In this document: positions 1 to 7,683 of the stretch, one piece after another
How the letters are laid out: each line of letters opens with the position of its first letter
How positions within the stretch are numbered: the stretch's first letter is position 1
Assembly (NCBI GenBank): GCA_015163855.1
Contig: JAAOIK010000049.1
Coordinates: 1-42,451 of the forward strand
Direction of reading: 5' to 3'
Length of the DNA stretch: 42,451 nt
From: Pseudobdellovibrionaceae bacterium
GTDB lineage: Bacteria > Bdellovibrionota > Bdellovibrionia > Bdellovibrionales > UBA1609
The notes under the pieces: generated by a model
What the model was told of the DNA's origin: nothing
The model's input: the letters and a program-made list of their open reading frames with translations, nothing else
The model's database searches: none
Position numbers and translations under genes: made by a program

Positions 1-1
1 A

Positions 2-193
2 TCAGGGGTTATTGACCCTGTAAAAGTAGTTCGTTGTGCATTAGAAAATGCAGCTTCTGTTTCTTCTTTAATGCTAACTACAGAAACTATGATTGCCGAA
101 GCTCCAAAATCTAATGACGCCTCTGCAGCTCCGGCTGCCCCAATGGGCGGAATGGGTGGAATGGGCGGAATGGGCGGAATGCCAATGATGTAA
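2..193 (+). CDS. groEL: Chaperonin GroEL, C-terminal fragment (5' end outside window)
   Basis: This is the last part of the 60-kDa chaperonin, which folds proteins in the cytoplasm with GroES. The reading frame is open from the window edge and contains the conserved [19 protein letters not shown] segment, then the TTETMIAE helix. It ends in the Gly-Met tail (four GGM units, then PMM) that is characteristic of GroEL C-termini. The stop codon is at 191-193 and a strong intrinsic terminator follows at 273-310, so this is the end of its transcript. Identity is very secure even though only about 63 residues are visible. Whether groES precedes it cannot be seen. Confidence 0.97.
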   Translation, partial: SGVIDPVKVVRCALENAASVSSLMLTTETMIAEAPKSNDASAAPAAPMGGMGGMGGMGGMPMM

Positions 194-272
194 GTTTTTG
201 TTTTTAATACAAATAAAAACTCTGCACTTTAAAAAAAATAACTAGCTTTTTATCAAAGCTAAAAAACAACAA

Positions 273-310
273 AGACACTGCTAAAATTACAGCAGTGTCT
301 TTTTTTTTGT
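273..310 (+). terminator. Rho-independent terminator of groEL
   Basis: A perfect 10-bp stem (AGACACTGCT at 273-282, AGCAGTGTCT at 291-300) with an 8-nt loop is followed by a run of ten T residues. It lies 80 nt after the groEL stop codon. The hairpin resembles the one at 855-880. Confidence 0.93.
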
Positions 311-464
311 TCACTAGTTTTCATTTTTATAAATAGGCTAGGAAACCTAGCATTTTCTTTTGTAAAAATTACTCTGTCGCTGCATTAAGCTGGATATTCT
401 TTGGTTTTTACAAGAAAAAGAAGTAGGTTTTATTTATATAAATAAAAAGTCACAAGGAGGCCAT

Positions 465-815
465 GTGAAATTATTTTTAACTTCTTTGTTTTGTTTTTTT
501 AGTGTTGTAGTCGCACAGGCAGACAATGCTATTAATTTAAACCAATTTAAAAAAAATTTACAAAAGGTGATTGTAAATTCAAGTGCCATAACAAACTTTT
601 GGTTTGGCGATGATGGTGTAGACTGTGGAAAACCTCAGGTTAGGGTATTAAAAATTGACTTTAATGGAGCTTTAACCTTTTTCATTCAACAAAGTAAAAA
701 TATTCATGGTTGTTTTTATCATACTGGTTATACTTGTAAAACAAAGTTTACTACTAAGAAAAATGGCAAGATTACTCTAAAAAAAGTAAGCCTTAACAAG
801 GACTGTTCTTATTAG
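465..815 (+). CDS. Small secreted protein of unknown function
   Basis: A 116-aa product begins with a clear signal peptide: Lys2, a hydrophobic core at residues 3-17, and a probable cleavage site near VVAQA-DN. It should be exported to the periplasm or beyond. The mature part of about 95 residues carries four cysteines, enough for two disulfides, and is rich in Lys, Phe and Asn. I recognise no family. The start is GTG at 465, with AAGGAGG at 454-460. An ATG at 463 overlaps it, but its next codon is a TGA stop, so only the GTG is usable. The gene is monocistronic, between the groEL terminator and a second terminator at 855-880. The strong Shine-Dalgarno site and signal peptide make it a credible real gene. 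Confidence 0.8.
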   Translation: MKLFLTSLFCFFSVVVAQADNAINLNQFKKNLQKVIVNSSAITNFWFGDDGVDCGKPQVRVLKIDFNGALTFFIQQSKNIHGCFYHTGYTCKTKFTTKKNGKITLKKVSLNKDCSY

Positions 816-854
816 GCATTAAAAAATAGCTAGGATGTTAGCTAAAAATAAAAA

Positions 855-880
855 ACACTACAAAATTAGCAGTGTCTTTT
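855..880. terminator. Probable bidirectional terminator between convergent genes
   Basis: An imperfect stem (ACACTAC at 855-861, GCAGTGT at 869-875, one mismatch) is followed by CTTTTT on the plus strand and preceded by an A-run that gives a T-run on the minus strand. It separates the small secreted gene from the convergent FAD oxidase gene ending at 887. Stem and loop (AAAATTA) resemble the groEL terminator. Confidence 0.7.
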
Positions 881-886
881 TGTAAC

Positions 887-2287
887 CTATAAATCAAAAA
901 TTTTTCCAGGGTTTAAAATATTATTAGGGTCAAATATTTTTTTTATTTGTTTCATAATATTTATTTCTTCTAGAGTTTTGCTAAAATTTAAATAGTCTTT
1001 TTTTACAAGGCCCACACCATGCTCGGCAGAAATGCTGCCTTTGTGTTTTTTTACTAAATTAAATATTTTTAAGTCAAACTGCTTGTAAGTTGTTTGAAAA
1101 TTTTCTGCACTTTCTTCCAAAGGCTTTAGTAAATTAATGTGCAAATTTCCATCACCAATATGTCCAAAGTAAATGAGTTCATAATTGTCGGGTAGTTTAG
1201 ATATTAATTGTTGCAAGTCATTTATAAATGGCTCTAAATTAGATAATCGCACAGACACATCATTTTTGTGAGGGTTTTTGTAGTGTATGGATTCAGAAAT
1301 ATTTTCTCTTAAATCCCAAATAAGTTTGCTTTGATCTTTGTTTTGAGAAATGGTTCCATCTATCACTAATTGTTGCTCTAAGTTTTCTTCTAAAATTTGC
1401 ATTAACACTTCTTCATCTCTTTCGCTTTGTACTTCTATTTCTGCGGTAACATAAAAGGGGTGTTGATCACTAATAGGGCAGTTTTTTTTACAGTGTTCTA
1501 GGCTGTATTTTAAAGCCTCTTTTGTGAAAAATTCAAAGGCCATTAAAGGGGTTTTGTTTTTGTATTGAAAGTACACTTTTAGTAAATTATTAACACTGTC
1601 ACTGGCTAACAACAGGCTAATGCTTTTTTTTACAGAAGAACTTAGCTTTACGGTAACTTCTGTAATAATGCCAAGGCTGCCTTCGCTACCTATAAACAGC
1701 TGGCTTAAATCATAACCTGTGGCATCTTTTATTAAAGCCTTCTTAAGATGTAAAATTTCTGCGTTTCCTGTTACCACGGTAAGGCTGGTAACCCAATCAC
1801 GAGTGTTACCGTAGCGCAAAACTTGAATTCCCCCAGCATTAGTGGCCACATTGCCTCCAATATGACTAGAGCCTGTGGCGGCAAAGCTAATAGGGTAAAT
1901 TAAATTATGTTTTAAAGCTTCTTCTTGAATATGTTGAGTGATCACTCCAGCTTGGCAAAGCAAACTTTGTTCTTCAGAAATAAACTTAACAATGCTGTTC
2001 ATTTTTTCTAAAGAAACTATAACTTCTTTTTTAGTGGCGGTGGCCCCTGCGCTTAGCCCAGTTCTTCCTCCCGAACTTACCAAACAAACATTATATTTTT
2101 TAGCTAAGCGTATGATGCTTTGAACTTCTTTTGTAGAGTAGGGCAGTAATACTAAAGACCCATGTCCAGAAAAATCTTTCGAGCTATCCGTAGAGTAAAT
2201 TTTTATATCCTCACTACTAGTTAACACTTGTTTTTCTGTTAAGCAGTTTTGAATATCGTTTAAAAAGCTATCGTGATTATTTTGCAT
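887..2287 (-). CDS. FAD-linked oxidase, GlcD / D-lactate / D-2-hydroxyglutarate dehydrogenase family
   Basis: A 466-aa flavoprotein expected to oxidise a D-2-hydroxy acid (glycolate, D-lactate or D-2-hydroxyglutarate) and pass electrons to the respiratory chain. The N-terminal half is a PCMH-type FAD-binding domain: SSGGRTGLSAGA near residues 71-82, the GGNVATNAGG segment near 145-155, and GSEGSLGIITEVTVKL near 201-216. The C-terminal FAD-oxidase domain has the metal/substrate motif GHIGDGNLHIN and the closing SAEHGVGLVKK motif. Length is normal for the family. It is the last gene of a minus-strand run, 17 nt after the Hpt gene. Motifs alone cannot fix the substrate. No GlcE, GlcF or iron-sulfur partner is adjacent, which fits a single-subunit D-lactate or D-2-hydroxyglutarate type better than the GlcDEF complex. 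Confidence 0.88.
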   Translation of the reverse strand: MQNNHDSFLNDIQNCLTEKQVLTSSEDIKIYSTDSSKDFSGHGSLVLLPYSTKEVQSIIRLAKKYNVCLVSSGGRTGLSAGATATKKEVIVSLEKMNSIVKFISEEQSLLCQAGVITQHIQEEALKHNLIYPISFAATGSSHIGGNVATNAGGIQVLRYGNTRDWVTSLTVVTGNAEILHLKKALIKDATGYDLSQLFIGSEGSLGIITEVTVKLSSSVKKSISLLLASDSVNNLLKVYFQYKNKTPLMAFEFFTKEALKYSLEHCKKNCPISDQHPFYVTAEIEVQSERDEEVLMQILEENLEQQLVIDGTISQNKDQSKLIWDLRENISESIHYKNPHKNDVSVRLSNLEPFINDLQQLISKLPDNYELIYFGHIGDGNLHINLLKPLEESAENFQTTYKQFDLKIFNLVKKHKGSISAEHGVGLVKKDYLNFSKTLEEINIMKQIKKIFDPNNILNPGKIFDL

Positions 2288-2304
2288 TAAAAGTATGTTG
2301 CTGT

Positions 2305-2625
2305 TTATTTTATGTTAAGCTTTTGATAGTCTTTTGTTAAGCATTTTAATTGTTTTATTTTTTTTATAATAATATTTTTATTTTTTTTAATATGTTCTTC
2401 TTTTTTATCTAATAATTGTTTGCATAATTCTTCAACCTCTGAAGAAATATCAGAAATTTTAACAAAGCCATAAGTTTTTCCACTACCTTTTAGCTTGTGA
2501 CTTTCTTCGTATATATTTTGAATATTATTTTCTTTAATAAGTTTTTCGACAGTTTTAAGAACTTTATCGAGATAGTCGCCACTTAAGCCGTTTATCATTT
2601 TTTGAAAATCTTGGTCTGTTTTCAT
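2305..2625 (-). CDS. Stand-alone Hpt (histidine phosphotransfer) protein
   Basis: A 106-aa, almost wholly helical, lysine-rich protein with the Hpt signature HKLKGSGKTYGF. The phosphorylatable histidine is His43. Hpt domains form a four-helix bundle and shuttle phosphate between receiver domains in a phosphorelay. No other domain is present. It sits 13 nt after the histidine kinase and 17 nt before the FAD oxidase on the same strand, so it is probably co-transcribed with the kinase and the receiver further upstream. Together the three proteins could form a relay made of separate polypeptides. The signature is good, but the rest of the protein is divergent. Confidence 0.82.
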   Translation of the reverse strand: MKTDQDFQKMINGLSGDYLDKVLKTVEKLIKENNIQNIYEESHKLKGSGKTYGFVKISDISSEVEELCKQLLDKKEEHIKKNKNIIIKKIKQLKCLTKDYQKLNIK

Positions 2626-2638
2626 AACACTTAACTAG

Positions 2639-3703
2639 TTAGGCCACTTTTTTAGTGGCTTGTCTTATGTTTGGTAATTTAAAGAAAAATACACTGCCCG
2701 CTTGTCCATCGTTATCTTTTATTCCAATTTCGCCATTGTGTTGTGCTACAATAGATTTAGCAATAGAAAGGCCTAAGCCACTACCTTTCACTAAAGAATC
2801 CTTGGGCTTTATAGACTGCCTAAAGCTTTCAAATATTTTGTGTCGATCTTCTTTGGGGACGCCGGGCCCGCTGTCTTTAATATTAATTTCTACTTGTGAG
2901 TTATCTATAATTTTTTGTTGTATAATAATATTACTGTTGTTGGGGCTGTATTTTATCGCATTAGATAGTAAGTTGTACAAAACTTGTTGAATTAGTTCGG
3001 CATCAATAAAAACTTTTAAGCCCGTTATTTGTATATTTTCAATATTAATATTTTTTTGTTTAATTAAACTATAAAGGCTTTGGCAAGTTTGTAAAATAAT
3101 AGATTGTAGCGAAGTCCATTGTTTATTAATTTTTAACTCGCCAGATTCTATTTTTGCTAAATCTAGTAAGGTGTTTACAATAGAAATTAGCCGGTCAGAT
3201 TCTCTTTCTGCAATTTTAATAGTTTGTAAAGCTTTGGGAGGGATATCCCCCAAATAACCATTTTTAACTAAATTTAAAGAGCCCTTTATAGAGGTAAGAG
3301 GAGTTCGCAACTCGTGGCTGGCAATGCTTACAAATTGTGTTTTTGCCTGCTCTAGCTGTTTGTGATCTTTTAAAGCCGCAGAATAGGATTGAATTACCGA
3401 ATCAAAAGTTGCTTCTAAGTTTCCCAGTTCGTTAGAGGGTAATGAGGTGCTTACTGGATAATCTTTATTATGAAAAAAGAATTGAATTTTTTTTGTTAAA
3501 ATTTTAATTTGCGAAAGCATTTGAAATCTTCCTACAGAGTAAATATAAACAAGGCTTAAAAACAAAAAGGCCGAATTAAACAATAAAAAGTCTTTTTGTG
3601 TTTTCCAAGGTTGTTTGTAAAAAAATAATTGTAAACAAAGCAGTCCTGTACTAAGGGTATTAAGAATAATAATAAAACTAATTTTACTAGATAAATTTCC
3701 CAT
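2639..3703 (-). CDS. Membrane-bound sensor histidine kinase
   Basis: A 354-aa kinase. Two hydrophobic segments (about residues 8-29 and 38-57) form a membrane anchor with only a very short loop between them, so there is no real periplasmic sensor domain. The HisKA H-box ASHELRTPLTSIKG follows, with phospho-accepting His130. The HATPase domain shows the N-box LLSNAIKYSP, the G1 box DSGPGVP, an F-box (IFESFRQ) and the G2 box GSGLGLSIAKS. It starts 5 nt after the receiver gene and ends 13 nt before the Hpt gene, implying one operon. The lack of an obvious sensor domain suggests it senses a membrane or cytoplasmic signal, possibly via the region between residues 60 and 115. Confidence 0.93.
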   Translation of the reverse strand: MGNLSSKISFIIILNTLSTGLLCLQLFFYKQPWKTQKDFLLFNSAFLFLSLVYIYSVGRFQMLSQIKILTKKIQFFFHNKDYPVSTSLPSNELGNLEATFDSVIQSYSAALKDHKQLEQAKTQFVSIASHELRTPLTSIKGSLNLVKNGYLGDIPPKALQTIKIAERESDRLISIVNTLLDLAKIESGELKINKQWTSLQSIILQTCQSLYSLIKQKNINIENIQITGLKVFIDAELIQQVLYNLLSNAIKYSPNNSNIIIQQKIIDNSQVEINIKDSGPGVPKEDRHKIFESFRQSIKPKDSLVKGSGLGLSIAKSIVAQHNGEIGIKDNDGQAGSVFFFKLPNIRQATKKVA

Positions 3704-3708
3704 AAGTA

Positions 3709-4095
3709 TTAACTCGCAGTTTGTTGTTGTTTTTTAAAATTACTTACTAGCTGATCGATGGTTGTGCAGAGGCCTTTTGGATCAAAAGGCTTTGTAATTA
3801 AGCCCAAAACAATATTATTAATTATTTTTAATTTAGTATTATTAGTATTGGCTGTAAAAAAAATAATAGGGCTATGTGGGGCGGGTGTTTTTTTATAAGT
3901 TTCATAAATTTGAAAGCCATTTAAGAGGGGAAGCATGTCGTCTAAAAGAATGAGATCGTAGGCTTGGCTTTTTATTTTTTTCAAAGCTATTTGTCCATCG
4001 GTAGCGGTTTCGACTTGATGGTTTCCGATCATTTCTAAACTTATTTTAGTAAGTTCTAAAATATCTGGATTATCTTCTACTAGTAGTACCTGCAT
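3709..4095 (-). CDS. Single-domain response regulator (receiver only)
   Basis: A 128-aa CheY-like receiver with all key residues: the acidic pair in LLVEDNPD (Glu7-Asp8), phospho-acceptor Asp52 in LILLDDMLP, Thr81 in FFTA, and Lys102 in ITKPF. There is no DNA-binding or enzymatic output domain. It lies immediately upstream of the histidine kinase with a 5-nt gap and shares an apparent operon with an Hpt protein. It could be the intermediate receiver of a phosphorelay or act by protein-protein contact. The final target is not encoded here. Confidence 0.93.
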   Translation of the reverse strand: MQVLLVEDNPDILELTKISLEMIGNHQVETATDGQIALKKIKSQAYDLILLDDMLPLLNGFQIYETYKKTPAPHSPIIFFTANTNNTKLKIINNIVLGLITKPFDPKGLCTTIDQLVSNFKKQQQTAS

Positions 4096-4132
4096 AAAGC
4101 CCTTAAGTTTATAACTGTGTTATACTTAAGGC

Positions 4133-4315
4133 TTATCGGCTATTTTTTTTCTTATAATAATAGTTTTTAATGGGGCATAGCCCCCAAGAACTAGTCAAAA
4201 GCAGGTAAACGCCAAGTATAGTCCAAAGAGGCCCTCCAATAATAAGCCAAGTTAGTAATACAATGCTGCAAATGCCACGAAAAATGCGCTGATAGTTAGA
4301 AAGATAAAGTTTCAT
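4133..4315 (-). CDS. Small DUF2892 (YgaP-like) inner-membrane protein
   Basis: A 60-aa protein with a short N-terminal segment (YQRIFRGI), a hydrophobic region at about residues 14-41 and the closing motif LLLTSSWGLCPIKNYY. This matches the DUF2892 pattern of a two-helix hairpin ending in a Gly/Cys-Pro turn. It is predicted to sit in the inner membrane; the molecular function of the family is unknown. It is the first gene of the minus-strand run that continues into the receiver gene 37 nt later, and its promoter should lie in the 178-nt divergent gap shared with the HNH gene. It could also be transcribed separately. Confidence 0.75.
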   Translation of the reverse strand: MKLYLSNYQRIFRGICSIVLLTWLIIGGPLWTILGVYLLLTSSWGLCPIKNYYYKKKNSR

Positions 4316-4335
4316 AAAAAAATACCTAGACCTTT

Positions 4336-4372
4336 GTCGTAAAAAACGACTTGTTTGTAGTGTAAGTCTTAC
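4336..4372. promoter_or_regulatory. Two short inverted repeats in the divergent gap upstream of the topoisomerase VI locus
   Basis: The 177-nt gap between divergent genes holds GTCGT-aaaaa-ACGAC (4336-4350) and the near-perfect palindrome GTAAGTCTTAC (4362-4372). Both lie next to the minus-strand start. They could be operator sites or a small hairpin. The rest of the gap is very AT-rich with TAGATA-like repeats. No clear promoter could be assigned. Confidence 0.35.
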
Positions 4373-4492
4373 GGTCTCGTTTATATATTAAAAGAGTATG
4401 TAGATAAAGTCTATACATATGGATATAAATATATAGATAATAAATAAGCTGTAAAAGTAGGTAGTATTAAAAGTTAAAATTTTGAGGGCTTT

Positions 4493-4801
4493 ATGGTTAA
4501 AGAAAAAGTTGCTAGCTTAGACTTTATACTAGTTAGTGAAAGTCAAAAAAAGCAAGAAAGGGCTAAGGCTAGAGATTTAAGGCATAGCTCTTGGTGGAAA
4601 AATAAATTACAAGAGGGCGTATGTTATTATTGTGATTTAAAAGTAGACCCAAAATTTTTAACTATGGACCACAAGGTTCCTGTTTCAAAAGGTGGAAAAA
4701 GTACAAAAAACAATATAGTCTTATGTTGTAAGGATTGTAATACTAAAAAAAAGCATAGCACGGTAGTAGAAATGCTAACCTCTAACGAAAAAGAAAAATA
4801 G
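4493..4801 (+). CDS. HNH endonuclease family protein
   Basis: A 102-aa protein whose second half is a compact HNH (beta-beta-alpha metal) domain: a CYYC knuckle, the core DHKVPVSKGGKSTKNN with the catalytic Asp-His pair and a later Asn, then a second knuckle CKDC followed by NTKKK. Two CxxC pairs imply a structural zinc, as in many McrA-like or stand-alone HNH proteins. The N-terminal 40 residues are basic and helical. The gene starts after GAGGG (about 4481-4485) and ends 32 nt before top6B in the same direction, so co-transcription is likely. HNH proteins nick or cut DNA in many contexts; a functional link to topoisomerase VI is suggested only by position. Confidence 0.88.
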   Translation: MVKEKVASLDFILVSESQKKQERAKARDLRHSSWWKNKLQEGVCYYCDLKVDPKFLTMDHKVPVSKGGKSTKNNIVLCCKDCNTKKKHSTVVEMLTSNEKEK

Positions 4802-4833
4802 TAATTATAAAAGAAGAGTAAAAAAAGGAATGA

Positions 4834-6438
4834 ATGTCAAAAATAAAAACTAGTAGTACGGCAGAATATTTTTCTAAAAACTTACAACAAGTGGGCTTTT
4901 CTTCTCCATTAAAAGCAGTATTAACTACTTTAAAAGAAGCTGTGGATAATTCTTTAGATGCTTGTGAAGAAGATGGAATTTTACCTCATATAAAAGTGCA
5001 GATTAGTAAAATAGGTAAAGGTTCTTCTCGCAATACTGATTTAGTAAAAATAGTAATAGAAGATAATGGGCCAGGCTTATCGGCGCAAGATTTACCAGCG
5101 GTTTTTGGTGAGTACTTAGCGTCTTCTAAATTTGGAAAAGGGCAATGTTCAAGAGGGCAACAAGGTATTGGTATTTCGGCAGCCACTACATGGGCACAAT
5201 TAACTAACGCCACAGGAGTTTATGTAGAAAGTAAAACAAAAAAGATGCCCCAAGCTTTGTCTATGGTTATTGATGTGGATATTAAAAATAACAAAGGGCT
5301 GGTTAAAAAAAAAACCAATGTAAAGTGGACTTCTAAAAAGCACGGATTAAAAGCCGCTTTTATTATTGATGGAAAAGTGCAATTAAACGGCGATGGTGGT
5401 TTAATTACTTATCTTGAAGGAACCGCTTTGGTAAACCCTCACTTAGAGATGCATTATACTTTGCTAGACAATGACCCTGTACATGTAAAAAGAGTTAGCG
5501 ATATTATCCCCAGAGTTCCGCCGCCAACCTTGCCTCACCCGCATACTATGAAGCTGGGAGAATTTATTACCTACTCTCATTTATATGGAAAAATGAGTAC
5601 ATCTAAGTTTTTAAAAACAGGGTTTTCTAGAGTGTCTGACGCTACTGTTAAAGAACTATTTAAAAAAGGAAAAATAAAATCATCGTTAATGAACCTTCCT
5701 TTGCCTAAGCTATCTGATGCCGACTTTAAAAAAATATTTGAATCTTTGCAAGAAACCCCTTTGATGAACCCTCAAACCAATAGTGTTTTAATTATTGGAG
5801 AAGAGGCTTTGGCACAAAGTATTCACCGCATAGGAGATGTAGATTTTTTTAGTGTAGTTACTCGCAAGCCAAGAATTTGCGATTTTAAACCTGTGGTTAT
5901 TGAAGTGGCTATGGCTAGGTTATCTGATGTAAAAGGCAAAGAAGAAGCCTCGTTACAACTTTTGCGATTTGCTAATCGTGTTCCTTTACAATTTGATAAA
6001 TCTTCTTGTGCGCTTACAAAAGCAGTAGAAAGTGTAAATTGGAAAGCTTATGGTTTGCAGCAAAGCAAAAATAGTGTACCTGGGGGTCCTTATGTTTTGG
6101 CCATTTCTATGACTTCGCCATTTATAAAATTTAAAAATGCCTCTAAAGAAACCATTGATGCCAGTGATGAGCTAGTGGAAGAAATTCGCAAAGCTTTAAT
6201 TCAAACAGGGCAAAAATTAGGTCGCTACATTCGTAAAGAAAAAAAAGAATTTGATTTAGAAAGAAAAATTCAGCACATTGAAAAATTTGCTCCTATTTTA
6301 GTGGGAGGTTTAGTGAAGATTACAAAAGCCCCCGCTAGCCGTAAGAAAAAAGCAGAATTAGGATTAATGAAAATTTTAGGCCGCGATGCTAAAAGTGCTG
6401 AAGCAGAATTAACTCAGGCTAAAGAAAAATTAAAGTAA
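4834..6438 (+). CDS. top6B: DNA topoisomerase VI subunit B (type IIB, ATPase subunit)
   Basis: A 534-aa protein with the Top6B plan. An N-terminal GHKL ATPase has the N-box EAVDNSLDAC (Glu35, Asn39), DNGPGL (77-82) and the ATP-lid motif RGQQGIGISAA (107-117). A helix-two-turn-helix region around residues 245-275 (STSKFLKTGFSRVSDATVKE) precedes the transducer domain. The length is close to that of the short archaeal enzymes. The holoenzyme is an A2B2 heterotetramer that uses ATP to pass one duplex through a double-strand break, relaxing supercoils and decatenating DNA. The start at 4834 follows AAAGGA at 4825-4830. The top6A gene starts 22 nt after the stop, so the pair is surely co-expressed. 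Finding it in bacterial sequence suggests ancient lateral transfer. Confidence 0.96.
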   Translation: MSKIKTSSTAEYFSKNLQQVGFSSPLKAVLTTLKEAVDNSLDACEEDGILPHIKVQISKIGKGSSRNTDLVKIVIEDNGPGLSAQDLPAVFGEYLASSKFGKGQCSRGQQGIGISAATTWAQLTNATGVYVESKTKKMPQALSMVIDVDIKNNKGLVKKKTNVKWTSKKHGLKAAFIIDGKVQLNGDGGLITYLEGTALVNPHLEMHYTLLDNDPVHVKRVSDIIPRVPPPTLPHPHTMKLGEFITYSHLYGKMSTSKFLKTGFSRVSDATVKELFKKGKIKSSLMNLPLPKLSDADFKKIFESLQETPLMNPQTNSVLIIGEEALAQSIHRIGDVDFFSVVTRKPRICDFKPVVIEVAMARLSDVKGKEEASLQLLRFANRVPLQFDKSSCALTKAVESVNWKAYGLQQSKNSVPGGPYVLAISMTSPFIKFKNASKETIDASDELVEEIRKALIQTGQKLGRYIRKEKKEFDLERKIQHIEKFAPILVGGLVKITKAPASRKKKAELGLMKILGRDAKSAEAELTQAKEKLK

Positions 6439-6460
6439 AATTAAAGTAATAAGGAAAAAT

Positions 6461-7633
6461 ATGGCTAAGCTAAAATCTGTTTTTAAAATGAATCACGCAC
6501 AAAAAGATGTGGGAAAATTAGCCTATGCATTGTGCGACACTATGTTAAAAGATTTAGAAAAAGCTAAGCGACCTACCCTTGAAGCCATTAAGTGTTCTTT
6601 AGATAATGCTATTTACAGTGCTAAAGTGGGCTTTTTTACTCCAGGGGAAAAAAGAGTACGAACAGAACTTAATGTGTCTTCTGTGCAAAAAATGGCCAGA
6701 AGTATTTTTTTGTTAGATATTTTTTTAGAAAATTTAAAAGCCGGTGGTGTTAATACAAAAAGAGAAGTTTATTACCGGGCAAAAGGTTGGATTAAAAAAG
6801 ATCCTGAATTACGCCCTATTGATTTTGAGGGGCAAGAAGAGAGTGACTCTATTATTAGTTTTTTATGTGATGCTTTAGAAATTTATAGAGAGGAGTTAAA
6901 CTGCGTAGCTAATGACAGGGGTGGGCAGACTTATTCTCAACAATTAATTGTTACCGAGCATATGCCCGACGGAACAAAGGCTAAGATTGACTTGGGCAGC
7001 ATGGGGACAACTCCTTTTCAGCCTAAAAATCGCCCACAAAGTTTTACCTTATCAATGAAGTCAAAAATTAAATTTTGTTTGGTGGTGGAGTCAGAGGGTA
7101 CGGCCAATACTTTAGTTACTAATGGCATTACTAAAAGAAATAAATGCATTGTTGTAGGTGCCCAGGGGGTTCCAAGTAACGGAGTAAGGGGCTGGGTTAA
7201 AACTATTCAAGACCAGTTAAAAATTCCCGTATATTTTTTTGGTGACCTTGATGCATATACTTTACAAAATATCTATAGAACTTTAAAAAGTGGTTCTGCG
7301 GCCAGCTTAATTAGAAATAAAAATTTTTGCGCACCCGATGTAAAATTTTTAGGAGTGTTGCCAGAAGATGTAAAAAAATATGATTTAGACTGTTACTCGG
7401 TTAAAGAAAAAGACGCTTCAGAGGCTAGGTCATTAAAGAAAGCTAGAGATGCCCTGCAAAATGACCCATTTTTTAAAGACGCAAAAAATAAAAAATTAGC
7501 TCAAGTGCTTAAGTGGTTATTAAAAAACAAAATCCGTTGCGAACAACAGGCTTTATTTTCTGTAGACCCTAAAGACATTACAGTGCCAGAAAAAATTATT
7601 TTAGATAAAATTAAAAATAAAATTTATATTTAA
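6461..7633 (+). CDS. top6A: DNA topoisomerase VI subunit A (Spo11-like cleavage subunit)
   Basis: A 390-aa Spo11/Top6A homologue. The winged-helix (5Y-CAP) domain carries REVYYRAKGW, with Tyr105 as the probable nucleophile (the second Tyr, aligning with the Spo11 catalytic position). The Toprim domain shows a conserved Glu (Glu209 or Glu211, in CLVVESEG), GAQGVPSNGVRGW, and the acidic pair in GDLDAYT (Asp261, Asp263), followed by YRTLKSGSA and KFLGVLPEDVKKY. Archaeal enzymes usually have DGDPyG here, so the Pro and Gly of that motif are replaced while both metal-binding aspartates remain. It cuts DNA with 5' phosphotyrosyl links, driven by the ATPase subunit encoded immediately upstream. It should be active on sequence grounds. 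Confidence 0.95.
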   Translation: MAKLKSVFKMNHAQKDVGKLAYALCDTMLKDLEKAKRPTLEAIKCSLDNAIYSAKVGFFTPGEKRVRTELNVSSVQKMARSIFLLDIFLENLKAGGVNTKREVYYRAKGWIKKDPELRPIDFEGQEESDSIISFLCDALEIYREELNCVANDRGGQTYSQQLIVTEHMPDGTKAKIDLGSMGTTPFQPKNRPQSFTLSMKSKIKFCLVVESEGTANTLVTNGITKRNKCIVVGAQGVPSNGVRGWVKTIQDQLKIPVYFFGDLDAYTLQNIYRTLKSGSAASLIRNKNFCAPDVKFLGVLPEDVKKYDLDCYSVKEKDASEARSLKKARDALQNDPFFKDAKNKKLAQVLKWLLKNKIRCEQQALFSVDPKDITVPEKIILDKIKNKIYI

Positions 7634-7683
7634 ATTATAAAACCATGTATGTAATTGGTTACAATTTTATTTAAACAGGCCTT

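Noticed and set aside
463-468. ATG start for the small secreted protein
   Set aside because: The ATG at 463 is followed directly by TGA; the overlapping GTG at 465 is the only usable start.
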